Below, in pieces: positions 52,620-60,449 of a stretch of DNA of 64,000 nucleotides. The position numbers were made by a program, and so were the translations under genes. This DNA comes from Actinomycetes bacterium (GTDB taxonomy: Bacteria > Actinomycetota > Acidimicrobiia > Acidimicrobiales > Ilumatobacteraceae), in contig JAKOUY010000031.1 of assembly GCA_029782355.1 (NCBI GenBank), forward strand, positions 310,001 through 374,000, given 5' to 3'. The stretch's first letter is position 1; every line of letters starts with the position of its first letter. Below the pieces are notes generated by a model. The model did no database searches. It saw only the letters and a program-made list of their open reading frames with translations, and was not told the origin of the DNA.

Positions 52620-53255
52620 TCAGCGGTTCGGCTGGGGAAGCGTGCGCAGGTACGGCTTGACCGTGGTCCAGCCCTGCGGGAACAGCGTCGTGGCCTCGTC
52701 GTCGCTGACCGCCGCCCCGATGATCACGTCGTCGCCGTCCCGCCAGTTCACCGGCGTCGCCACCTTGTAGCTGGCGGTCAGTTGCAGGCTGTCGATGACC
52801 CGCAGGATCTCGTCGAAGTTCCGTCCCGTGCTGGCCGGATAGGTGATGATCAGCTTGACCTTCTTGTCCGGTCCGATCACGAACACGGATCGCACGGTGA
52901 GCGTGTCGTTGGCGTTGGGGTGGATCATGTCGTAGAGGTTGCTGACCGTGCGGTCGGCGTCGCCGATCATCGGGAAGTTGACCTCGGTGCCCTGCGTCTC
53001 GCCGATGTCGCCCTCCCAGCGAAGGTGGGAATCGACGTCGTCCACCGACAGCCCGATGACCTTGACGTTGCGCTGGTCGAACTCCGGCTTGAGCTTGGCG
53101 ACGTAGCCCAACTCGGTGGTGCACACCGGGGTGAAGTCCTTTGGGTGGCTGAACAGCACGCCCCACGAGTCGCCCAGCCACTGGTGGAAGTGGATCGGGC
53201 CCTGCGTCGTGTCGGCGGTGAAGTCGGGCGCGGTGTCGCCGAGGCGAAGTGCCAT
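52620..53255 (-). CDS. 1-Cys peroxiredoxin (Prx6 type)
   Basis: 211 aa. The peroxidatic cysteine is C45 in SHPKDFTPVCTTELG. No resolving cysteine is visible and the C-terminal extension (PVNWRDGDDVIIGAAVSDDE, LFPQGWTTVKPYLR) is that of the Prx6 subfamily. It reduces hydrogen peroxide and lipid peroxides in the cytoplasm. Unlike most neighbours it has a leader: AAAGGA lies 8 nt before the ATG. A promoter with TTGACT (53316-53311) and TACGCT (53291-53286), spacer 19 bp, sits about 30 bp upstream. Divergent from the ArsR gene. Confidence 0.92.
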   Translation of the reverse strand: MALRLGDTAPDFTADTTQGPIHFHQWLGDSWGVLFSHPKDFTPVCTTELGYVAKLKPEFDQRNVKVIGLSVDDVDSHLRWEGDIGETQGTEVNFPMIGDADRTVSNLYDMIHPNANDTLTVRSVFVIGPDKKVKLIITYPASTGRNFDEILRVIDSLQLTASYKVATPVNWRDGDDVIIGAAVSDDEATTLFPQGWTTVKPYLRTLPQPNR

Positions 53256-53347
53256 GGTGGGGTCCTTTCGACGGTCGGTGCCGACAGCGTAGCGAAATCC
53301 CGATCAGATGAGTCAATAATTCGCCGGGCGTCCGGGCGGTTGCAATG

Positions 53348-53365
53348 TGTGACTGAATGGTCACA
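53348..53365 (+). promoter_or_regulatory. ArsR-type operator over the arsR promoter
   Basis: TGTGAC, six bases, GTCACA form a perfect inverted repeat. It overlaps the -10 hexamer CATAAT (53364-53369), which is 6 nt before the GTG of the regulator. This suggests autorepression. Confidence 0.65.
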
Positions 53366-53375
53366 TAATGATCCG

Positions 53376-53711
53376 GTGAACGAGGGGGATGAAGCGGACG
53401 CGGTGTTCCGGGCCCTGGCCGACGTCAGCCGCCGGGCGCTGCTCGACGCCTTGTTCCAGCGTGACGGGCGCACGCTGGGCGAGCTGTGCGTGGTGCTGCC
53501 CGACATGACCCGCTTCGGCGTGATGAAGCACCTCGCCGTCCTCGAGGCCGCCGGCTTGGTGGTGACCCACAAAGTCGGGCGGACCAAGTTGCACCACCTC
53601 AACCCGGTGCCCATCGGGCGGATCGCCGACCGGTGGATCAGCAAGTACGCCCAACCGTTCACCCGCGCCCTGCTCGACCTGGCCGGGCACCTCGAACGAT
53701 CCACCGCCTAG
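53376..53711 (+). CDS. ArsR-family transcriptional regulator
   Basis: 111 aa winged helix protein. AVFRALADVSRRALLDALFQ, then MTRFGVMKHLAVLEAAGLVV (recognition helix) and VGRTKLHHLNPVPI (wing) are the ArsR signatures. No metal-binding cysteines are present, so it is not a metal sensor. It belongs to the subgroup encoded next to SRPBCC/AHSA1 proteins. GTG 53376 is supported by CATAAT 6 nt upstream. The SRPBCC gene follows after 31 bp. Confidence 0.9.
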   Translation: MNEGDEADAVFRALADVSRRALLDALFQRDGRTLGELCVVLPDMTRFGVMKHLAVLEAAGLVVTHKVGRTKLHHLNPVPIGRIADRWISKYAQPFTRALLDLAGHLERSTA

Positions 53712-53742
53712 CCCGACCGGCGCCAACCAAGGAGACACACCC

Positions 53743-54678
53743 ATGGCCGTAACCGCCCACCTCTACCAGATCTTCGTACGGGCCACGCCCGAGCAGGTCT
53801 GGCAGGCCATCACCGACCCTGCCTTCACCACCCGCTACTTCCACGGCACGGCGTTCACCTCGACGCTGGAGCCGGGCTCGCCGGTCCGCTACGTGATGGC
53901 TGCGGCTGACGGTGGCGGCGACGCGGTGGACGGGACCATCGAGGTGGCCGACGCCCCCAACCGTCTGGTGATGACCTGGCGCTCGTTGTACCGGGCGGAC
54001 ATGGCGGCCGAGCCACCCAGCCGGGTGGAGTGGATCGTGGAGGCCGCCGGCGACGGATTGACCCGCGTTCGAGTCGCCCACGGCGATCTGGCCAAGAGCC
54101 CGGCCACGTGGGCGGGTGTGAAGGATGGCTGGGTGTGGATTCTCGACTGCATGAAGTCGGTACTGGAGACGGGCCAGCCGCTCCCGGACTGGACGGCGGA
54201 CGCCGCGGCGACCGGTGCGTCGGCGCAGGACGTGGCCGGCGAGTGGCATCGAGCCCAGGGGATCGAGGCCAACAACTCGACGTGGGAGATGATCGAGGCC
54301 GAGCGCACGCCGGCGAACGACGAGGAGATGCTTCGCCGGGCCTACGCCGCGGCCTACCACTGGCAGCGAGCCGCCCGGCGCACCCCGGCCAACGAGGCCC
54401 GAGCCCTGTTCCTGCTGGCCCGGGCCCACTGGAAGGCCGGGGACGCCGCGGCAGCGACACGCTACGCCGACGCCTGCCTGGAGGCGGTCCAGGCCGCGGG
54501 TGACGCGTGCGCCGACTTCGACCTGGCCTACGCCTACGAGATGCAGGCCCGGGCGGCGGCGTTGCGCGGTGACGAGCAGACCTCGCTGGAGCGTTGGGCG
54601 GCGGCGAAGGCCGTGCCGATCGCCGACCCGGACGACCGGGCCATCATCGAGGCCGACTTCGCCGACGCGCCGGTCTGA
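53743..54678 (+). CDS. SRPBCC (AHSA1-like) protein with C-terminal helical repeat domain
   Basis: 311 aa. Residues 1-145 are an AHSA1-type START/SRPBCC domain: IFVRATPEQVWQAITDPAFTTRYFHG, then PNRLVMTWR and WAGVKDGWVWILDCMKSVLETG. Residues about 165-311 are helical and TPR-like (RRAYAAAYHWQRAARRTPANEARALFLLARAHWKAGD). The SRPBCC half binds hydrophobic ligands. The helical half is an unusual addition and may bind a protein. AAGGAG lies 8 nt before the ATG. Transcribed with the ArsR gene. Confidence 0.85.
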   Translation: MAVTAHLYQIFVRATPEQVWQAITDPAFTTRYFHGTAFTSTLEPGSPVRYVMAAADGGGDAVDGTIEVADAPNRLVMTWRSLYRADMAAEPPSRVEWIVEAAGDGLTRVRVAHGDLAKSPATWAGVKDGWVWILDCMKSVLETGQPLPDWTADAAATGASAQDVAGEWHRAQGIEANNSTWEMIEAERTPANDEEMLRRAYAAAYHWQRAARRTPANEARALFLLARAHWKAGDAAAATRYADACLEAVQAAGDACADFDLAYAYEMQARAAALRGDEQTSLERWAAAKAVPIADPDDRAIIEADFADAPV

Positions 54679-54687
54679 GCCCCCGGC

Positions 54688-55569
54688 TCAGGTGCCCGGC
54701 GTCGAGTCGGGCGAGGTGTCCGGGGTCGGTGGTACCGGGGCGGGCAACACGCTGACCGCCACGAAGCCGGCGTTGAACGCGTCGACGTCGTCGGTGGTCG
54801 GGGCGGGCACCGCCGACGCGCAGTCGGCCGGGGCCAGCACGGGGCGCCCGTCGTCGACCGTGCCGCCGGCGACGTCGAGGGTGCCGCGGATCGGGTGGTC
54901 GACCGGGCAGGTCGGGATGTTCATGTTGGTGAACGACACGGCGTGCGTGCCCGGGTGGAGGTCACCGCGGTGCGCCGTGATCCAGGAGAGCACCTGCGTC
55001 GCACCGCTGGCGAAGTCGAACGGCACGTCGGCCGTGGGCGGCAGGCCCTGGCTGGCGGCAATGGCCGGGATGCCGTGACGGGCCGCGGCGCGAGCTGCAC
55101 CGACGGTTCCGCTCAACTCGTTGCTCACCCAGCCGAGGTTCTGGCCGGCGTTGATGCCGGAGACGACCAGATCGGGTCGCTCGGACACGCCGTGCTGGTC
55201 GAGCGCCCAGACCACCGTGTCGGCCGGGAACCCGCCGACGGCCTTGGCCGGGTAGCCGCTGGCCGTCGCCGAGTCGACGACCAGCAGGTTGCCCGGCGTG
55301 GTCCGGTTGCCGGTGCCGCTCTGGTTGTTGGCCGGGGCGACGACGGTCACCTGCACGTCCGGCAGCGTGAGCAGGGCCTGGACCACGGCGTCGATGCCCG
55401 GTGCCTTGACCCCGTCGTCGTTGGTCACCATGATCCGCAGCGGCGCCACCGCCGGCGCGGTGGCCGAGGGCGGGGTGGTGCCGGGGACGGTGGTCCGGGC
55501 CGCAGCGGTCCCGGCGCACGCGGTGCTCAGCAGCGTGGTGGCCAGGGCCAGGCGTGCGCGACGGGTCAT
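54688..55569 (-). CDS. exported SurE-like 5'/3'-nucleotidase
   Basis: 293 aa. An N-terminal signal peptide (about 1-24) is followed by a Thr/Pro linker and a SurE domain from residue 43. Metal-site motifs are MVTNDDG, NNQSGTGN and VVSGINAGQNLG, all intact. SurE is normally a cytoplasmic survival phosphatase without a signal sequence, so export suggests scavenging of extracellular nucleotides. The C-terminus is proline- and threonine-rich. A cysteine in LLSTACAG does not form a good lipobox. The ATG has AATACT 6 nt upstream. Confidence 0.86.
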   Translation of the reverse strand: MTRRARLALATTLLSTACAGTAAARTTVPGTTPPSATAPAVAPLRIMVTNDDGVKAPGIDAVVQALLTLPDVQVTVVAPANNQSGTGNRTTPGNLLVVDSATASGYPAKAVGGFPADTVVWALDQHGVSERPDLVVSGINAGQNLGWVSNELSGTVGAARAAARHGIPAIAASQGLPPTADVPFDFASGATQVLSWITAHRGDLHPGTHAVSFTNMNIPTCPVDHPIRGTLDVAGGTVDDGRPVLAPADCASAVPAPTTDDVDAFNAGFVAVSVLPAPVPPTPDTSPDSTPGT

Positions 55570-55586
55570 CGGCCGAGTATTGCCGA

Positions 55587-56102
55587 TCAGGCGGTGTCGT
55601 CGAGCGGCAGCGGGTCGAAGTGCTCGAACCAGATCGGATCGGACTCGCCGGCGATCGACAGGCTCTGGATCATGTCGGCGTTGGCCAGGATGACGTCGAG
55701 CAGCAGCACGCCGTGCTCGGCGAGCAGCGAGCGCAGGGCGCGAAACTTGTCGAGATCGGCGGGATCGGGCGGGGCTTCGCGGATGTCGTCGCGGACGATC
55801 ACGCAGATCGCCTGGCGGAACGGGGTCATGCCGTGCACGCCGCTCACCGCGGCGGCCAGGGCCAGCTCGGGCGGGACGTCGCAGAGGACGCCGCTCAGCC
55901 GGCGGCGTTCGTCCAGCAGCACGAGCGCTTCGATCTGGATCAGCTCGGACTGCACCAGGTCGAGGGCCAACCAGGCCGCCTCACCGAACTCGGCCAGGAC
56001 GATCTCCTCGTCGGCGTCGGCAACGTAGACCCATCCGCCGCCGTCGCGGTGTGGGTCGAGGCGGGTCCGCCGCCGGCGGCTCCTCGGTCGGTATCTCGTC
56101 AT
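55587..56102 (-). CDS. RadC/JAB-like protein lacking the catalytic motif
   Basis: 171 aa. After a very basic N-terminus (RYRPRSRRRRTRLD), the middle and end follow the RadC pattern: ALVLLDERRRLSGVLCDVPP, then PPDPADLDKFRALRSLLAEHGVLLLDVIL and a final SL strand. The HNHPSG metal motif expected before the PxPxD segment is missing; this position reads VRDDIREAP. I therefore think it is a degenerate JAB/MPN-fold protein, not a metalloprotease. This is a weak assignment by eye. ATG 56102 is the first ATG of the conserved region. Confidence 0.55.
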   Translation of the reverse strand: MTRYRPRSRRRRTRLDPHRDGGGWVYVADADEEIVLAEFGEAAWLALDLVQSELIQIEALVLLDERRRLSGVLCDVPPELALAAAVSGVHGMTPFRQAICVIVRDDIREAPPDPADLDKFRALRSLLAEHGVLLLDVILANADMIQSLSIAGESDPIWFEHFDPLPLDDTA

Positions 56103-56202
56103 CGCCGTCTCCTGTCGGTCGATCCGGAGAGGACGGCGGGCCGGCATCGGCGGCACGAGGTGCCCGGCCGGCGTAGCGGGTGGCCGGTACTCTGTCCGGC
56201 GC

Positions 56203-57381
56203 ATGGCGGCCCGCAGCAGACCTCCCGCGGCTCCTCCGCCGGCCCCGGATCGGGCACCGACGGCGCCGTTCGGCCGCCACCTCGTCGCCGCGGCCATCCT
56301 GGCCGGTTCGCTGGGTGGGGCGTGGTGGGTCCTGCGCGACCAGTCCGGATCGACCGCCACCCCGGGAACGACCTCGCCGCTGACGCCGGACCCGGCCACG
56401 GGAGCCTCGATCGTCTCGCTCCCGGCGTTCGACACCTCACCGAGCTCCGCCGGGTCGCAGGCCCCGGTCCGGCAGCCGTCGGCGACCGAGCAGCCGCTGG
56501 AGACCGGCCCGCTGGCGACCGCCCCGCTGGCGGAGGCTGCCGCCACGCCCGACGTGACCGCGCCGGAGGTGACGGTGTCCGACGTGACGGTGCCAGGCAG
56601 TGTTCCGGCGGCGTCCTTCGAGCTGACCCGGCTGCCCGCCCCGACGGTCGACCTGGTCGGCGGGGAACCGGCCGTGGACGCCGCCTCCTACGTGGTCTAC
56701 GACGTCGCCACCAACCGGGTGATCGCCGCCAAGGCTGCCGACGTGGCCCGCCCGGTGGGCAGCGTGATCAAGCTGCTCTCGACCCTCGTCGTGCTCCAGG
56801 CTGGCCCGCTGGACGATCCGGTGACCGTGCCGACGATGCAGGTGGACATCAAGGAGTCGCAGATCGGCCTGCGCGCCGGGGAGCAGTTGACCCGCGGGGT
56901 GCTGCTCCGGGCGATGCTCATCGTCAGCGCCAACGACGCGGCCCGGGCCCTGGCCATCGACGTGGCGGGCAGCGAGGCCGCCTTCGCCAAGCGGATGAAC
57001 GCCACCGCCAAGGCGCTGCGGTTGACCGACACCAAAGCGGCCAACCCGATCGGCCTCGATGCTCCCGGTGCCCACTCGACGGCCGACGACGTGCTCGTGC
57101 TCGCCCGCCAGGTGCTGCGCTCGGCCGACGTGCGCGCCGCGGTGTCCAGGCGCAGCGCCAAGCTGCACGGGGTGACCTATCCGGCCACCAACAAGCTGCT
57201 CGGCGCCGTCGCCGGGGCCGACGGCATCAAGACCGGGCACACCACGGGCGCCGGCTATTGCGTGGCGGCCTCCGCCACCCGCAACGGGCGCCAGATCATC
57301 GTCGTCGTGCTCGGGTCCAGCTCGGACGCATCACGCACCAAGGCGGGCGCCGCGCTGTTCCGCTGGGCCTTCGCTCACTGA
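56203..57381 (+). CDS. D-alanyl-D-alanine carboxypeptidase (S11 family)
   Basis: 392 aa. An N-terminal TM anchor (about 25-43) is followed by a long Pro/Thr/Ala linker to residue about 150 and the penicillin-binding catalytic domain. Active-site motifs: S187-V-I-K190, S242-A-N244 and K343-T-G345. It trims the terminal D-Ala of peptidoglycan pentapeptides outside the membrane. It lacks the C-terminal amphipathic anchor of PBP5, being anchored N-terminally instead. ATG 56203 has TACTCT 9 nt upstream. The end overlaps the convergent SDR gene by 7 bp. Confidence 0.9.
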   Translation: MAARSRPPAAPPPAPDRAPTAPFGRHLVAAAILAGSLGGAWWVLRDQSGSTATPGTTSPLTPDPATGASIVSLPAFDTSPSSAGSQAPVRQPSATEQPLETGPLATAPLAEAAATPDVTAPEVTVSDVTVPGSVPAASFELTRLPAPTVDLVGGEPAVDAASYVVYDVATNRVIAAKAADVARPVGSVIKLLSTLVVLQAGPLDDPVTVPTMQVDIKESQIGLRAGEQLTRGVLLRAMLIVSANDAARALAIDVAGSEAAFAKRMNATAKALRLTDTKAANPIGLDAPGAHSTADDVLVLARQVLRSADVRAAVSRRSAKLHGVTYPATNKLLGAVAGADGIKTGHTTGAGYCVAASATRNGRQIIVVVLGSSSDASRTKAGAALFRWAFAH

Positions 57382-58292
57382 CCGGGGCCGGACAGCGCCG
57401 ACAGGTCGACGCCGAGGTTGGCGCACTCGTACACCAGCTCGGCCATCGCATCGGCCGGCACGACCAGCTCGGAGCTGTCCATGGCCTCGGCGAAGCGATC
57501 GAGCACGTCGTCCACGGTGTCGGCACCGACCAGCCCTGGGACCGTCGCCAGGGCGACACGGGCGGTGCGCCCACCGCCGACGATGAAGGTCTCGCCCGAG
57601 CACGGCACCGCAGCGCTGGCGAGCGCGGCGACCAGGGGTGCGACCCGCTCGGGCGGGAAGGAGCGGGCCAGGATGGCGGCGAAGTCGGGACTCTGGGCGG
57701 TCAGGCGGGAGTAGGCGACGGGCATGATCGCGTTGACCCGAACGCCGATGTCCCGCCCGTCGAGGGCCAGGGCCCGCGTCAGCCCGAAGATCGCCGCCTT
57801 GGCGGTGATGTAGGCGAACGTGCCACTCAACCCGAAGACCGAGCCGGACGAGGTGTTGACGATGCGACCGCCGCCCTGGGCGCGGAAGATCGGCCAGGCC
57901 GCCCGACACACGGCGACGGTGCCCCCCAGGTGGACGTCGAGGACCCGTTGGAACTCGGCGGCCGGCATCGTCTCGACCGTGCCGCCGTTGGCGATGCCGG
58001 CGTTGTTGACGACTGCGTCGAGCCGGCCGAAGCACTCCATGGCGTGGGCCACGACGTCCTCCCCGTGTGCGCTGACGTCGCGGCTGTCGGCCTCGGCGAT
58101 GCCACCGGCGGCGCGGATCTCGTCGACCACCGCCTCGGCCGGCGCAGACGTGCCGGCGTTGCCGTGGGTGTCGCCGCCGTAGTCGTTGACCAGCACGCGG
58201 GCCCCGTCGGCGGCCAGCAGCCTGGCGTGGGCTCGGCCGAGCCCGCCACCTGCGCCGGTGACCACCACGACCTGTCCGTCGAATCGTCCCAT
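57375..58292 (-). CDS. short-chain dehydrogenase/reductase
   Basis: 305 aa. Cofactor motif TGAGGGLGRAHA, acidic residue region NDYGG, NNAG motif, and catalytic S..Y-x3-K in NTSSGSVFGLSGTFAYITAK. It resembles the (3R)-hydroxyacyl-CoA dehydrogenase (MFE-2/HSD17B4) type seen in actinobacterial lipid and steroid degradation. About 50 residues at the C-terminus extend beyond the standard SDR. ATG 58292 has GGGGAGG 8 nt upstream; the longer open frame upstream overlaps a divergent gene and is not real. Confidence 0.88.
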   Translation of the reverse strand: MGRFDGQVVVVTGAGGGLGRAHARLLAADGARVLVNDYGGDTHGNAGTSAPAEAVVDEIRAAGGIAEADSRDVSAHGEDVVAHAMECFGRLDAVVNNAGIANGGTVETMPAAEFQRVLDVHLGGTVAVCRAAWPIFRAQGGGRIVNTSSGSVFGLSGTFAYITAKAAIFGLTRALALDGRDIGVRVNAIMPVAYSRLTAQSPDFAAILARSFPPERVAPLVAALASAAVPCSGETFIVGGGRTARVALATVPGLVGADTVDDVLDRFAEAMDSSELVVPADAMAELVYECANLGVDLSALSGPGQ

Positions 58293-58379
58293 GTTGTCGA
58301 CCTCCCCGTGGTCGACCGTGTTCCTAGCACCATGGCGGCCGACGGGCGAGGTCGGCGGTGGCCACCTAGGGTGGGCGCG

Positions 58380-59498
58380 ATGACACCTCGTGCGCTGCGC
58401 ACCCTCGCCGCGGTGTCCACGGTGGTCACCGTGGGCCTGGTCGGCGTCGCCCATGCCTCGACGCCGCCGACGCCGGCGGCCTCCGCTCCAGCATCGGCGC
58501 CGACCGCCGACGTGGCCGTCGAGCTGATGCGCCGGGCGCCGGCCGCGCTGCTGGCCGAGGGGGCGACGCTGGCCTACGTCGATCTGGCCGCGGCGTTCGA
58601 GGAGGCCGGGATGGCCGACGGCACCGCCCAGCAACGTGTCGAGGCGCTCGTCGGTCCGCTGCTGCGCGCCGGGCTGAACGTGCCGATGCTCTTCGGTGAC
58701 GACCAGCTCGACGTGCCGGGCGCGCTGGCCGATGTCGGCTTCTCGATCGTCGACATCGCCCAGGAGCTCGCCGTCGGCAGCCCGCCGCACACCGCCATGC
58801 TCGATGCGGTGAACGTCCCGCCGGGCGCGATCGACACCGCGGTCCACGCCGACCCGGTGTGGTCCGCTCGACTGACGGCGTCGGTGGACCACGGCGTGAC
58901 GGTGTACGACTGGGGCGAGCAGTTGGACATCACGGCGCGCACCCCGCTGCACTCGCTCGGTCGTGGTGGGCAGCTGGCCGTCGAGCCGAACGGCGCCGGA
59001 TCGATGGTCGCCCGCACGTTCCAAGCGACGTCGATGGCGGCGGTCCGGGCGACGGCGGCCGAGCAGTCCGTGGCACAGCGCGGGCCGTTCGTCGACGCCA
59101 TCCGCCGGCTCCCGAGCGGCCGGCTGCTGCAGGCGTTCGGTGTCGTCGCTCCCTCGACCGGCCGGCGGATGCCCATGCCGATCAACGCCACGCTCCCCGA
59201 CGCCGGTCCGACGTCGTCCGCCGCCCCGCCGGTCAGCGTGCTCGCCGCCGAGTCCGTCGACCACGCCACCCGGTTGCTGGTCACCTATGCCGACGACGCC
59301 ACCGCGGCCGCGGCGGTCGCGACCTGGCAGGCGTGGTTCGACTCGGGCACCTCGCACGTGTCCCGCCAACCGATCGCCTCGCTGTTCGCCGGGGCCACGA
59401 TCACGTCCGACGGCCCCGTCGTCATCGTCGACGTCACCGGCGAGCGGGCCTTCACCCGCCTCGATCAGATGGTGTTGGCGGCCGACCTACCCGGCTGA
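58380..59498 (+). CDS. secreted protein of unknown function
   Basis: 372 aa with a signal peptide (about 1-26, cleaved near VAHAS) and a short Pro/Ala linker. The mature part has no cysteines and two lobes of mixed alpha/beta character. Segments such as LAYVDLAAAFEEAGM and RLLVTYADDATAAAAVATWQAWF suggest ferredoxin-like repeats. No domain is recognised. ATG 58380 has TAGGGT (58367-58372) 7 nt upstream. It overlaps the end of the convergent oxidoreductase gene by 12 bp. Confidence 0.7.
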   Translation: MTPRALRTLAAVSTVVTVGLVGVAHASTPPTPAASAPASAPTADVAVELMRRAPAALLAEGATLAYVDLAAAFEEAGMADGTAQQRVEALVGPLLRAGLNVPMLFGDDQLDVPGALADVGFSIVDIAQELAVGSPPHTAMLDAVNVPPGAIDTAVHADPVWSARLTASVDHGVTVYDWGEQLDITARTPLHSLGRGGQLAVEPNGAGSMVARTFQATSMAAVRATAAEQSVAQRGPFVDAIRRLPSGRLLQAFGVVAPSTGRRMPMPINATLPDAGPTSSAAPPVSVLAAESVDHATRLLVTYADDATAAAAVATWQAWFDSGTSHVSRQPIASLFAGATITSDGPVVIVDVTGERAFTRLDQMVLAADLPG

Positions 59499-60449
59499 GC
59501 TCGCCGCCGCACGGTAGGCCTGTTCGACGATGGCGAGTGCCGTTCGGCCGACCTCCAGCGATGCCCGTGGTGTGCCGCCCGACCTGCAGCAGTGGACGAA
59601 GTCCGCCATCTGCGCGGCGTACATGGGCAGTGAGCAGTGCACGTAGTCGTCCGGGGCCGGGTGCGCCGGCGTGAACTGCGGCCAGATCCGTTCGTAGCCG
59701 GCGGTGCCGTAGACCTCGGTGTCGGCCTCGACCCCGTCCAGGCGGGGTTGCCACCATCCTGCTTCGACCACGCTGCGCACCCCATTCGACCAGTCGATGA
59801 GCACGACGGCGTCGTCGTCGACGTCGTAGGCCCCATACGCAGTCCCGATGGAGGCCTGCACTCGCACGGGCTGCGGGTCATCGAGGAGGAACCGTGTGGT
59901 GTCCACGGCGTGGATGCCCATGTCGATCAGGCTCCCGCCGCCGGCGAGGGCGGGGTCGGTGAACCACCCACCGGGTCCCCAGCCGGCGTGGATGCCGTAG
60001 CTCCTGGTGCGCACCGGACGCCCCACCGCGCCATCCCGGATCCGGTCGCGGGCGGCAACGACCTCGTCCCGATACCGCCACATGTGGCCCACCAGGACCA
60101 CCACGCCGGCCGCGCCAGCCGCAGCGGCGATGTCGTCGGCCTCGGCGACGGAGGTGGCCAGCGGCTTGTCGACGAGAACGTGCTTGCCGGCGCTGATCGC
60201 GGTCATGGTCTGGGTGTGGTGCAGCGAGTTGGGGGTGCCCACGACGACGGCGTCGATGTCCTCGGCGGTGACGGCCTCGCGCCAGTCGGTGGTGATGCGG
60301 GCGATCCCGTGGCGCGCCGCGAACTCGGCGCAGCGCGTCGCGTCGCGCCCGGCCACGACGACTGGCGTGGCACCGGCCTGGCGAGCGGCCCGCACGTGGA
60401 GGTCGGACACGAACCCGTGGCCGAGCACCGCTAGGCGCAGGGCGGTCAC
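59487..60449 (-). CDS. Gfo/Idh/MocA-family oxidoreductase
   Basis: 320 aa. NAD-binding LAVLGHGFVSDLHVRAARQ, the family signature lysine in GKHVLVDKPLATSVAEAD (the DKP motif), and the second-domain segment LAGGGSLIDMGIHAVDTTRFL with the conserved DxGxH. These enzymes oxidise or reduce hydroxyls of sugars and inositols. GTG 60449 overlaps the stop of the DegT aminotransferase (GTGA), so the long upstream frame is a shadow. Such pairs can make a keto-sugar that the aminotransferase then aminates, as RifL and RifK do for UDP-kanosamine. This is inference. Confidence 0.87.
   Translation of the reverse strand: MTALRLAVLGHGFVSDLHVRAARQAGATPVVVAGRDATRCAEFAARHGIARITTDWREAVTAEDIDAVVVGTPNSLHHTQTMTAISAGKHVLVDKPLATSVAEADDIAAAAGAAGVVVLVGHMWRYRDEVVAARDRIRDGAVGRPVRTRSYGIHAGWGPGGWFTDPALAGGGSLIDMGIHAVDTTRFLLDDPQPVRVQASIGTAYGAYDVDDDAVVLIDWSNGVRSVVEAGWWQPRLDGVEADTEVYGTAGYERIWPQFTPAHPAPDDYVHCSLPMYAAQMADFVHCCRSGGTPRASLEVGRTALAIVEQAYRAAASSAG

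Noticed and set aside
53348-53365. CRP-type site (TGTGA...TCACA)
   Set aside because: The gap between TGTGA and TCACA is 8 bp, not 6. Position over the arsR promoter fits an ArsR operator better.
55554-59498. Single open frame of about 1300 codons on the plus strand
   Set aside because: It shadows the RadC-like, carboxypeptidase and SDR genes. Only the part from 58380 on is a real gene, with its own promoter and signal peptide.
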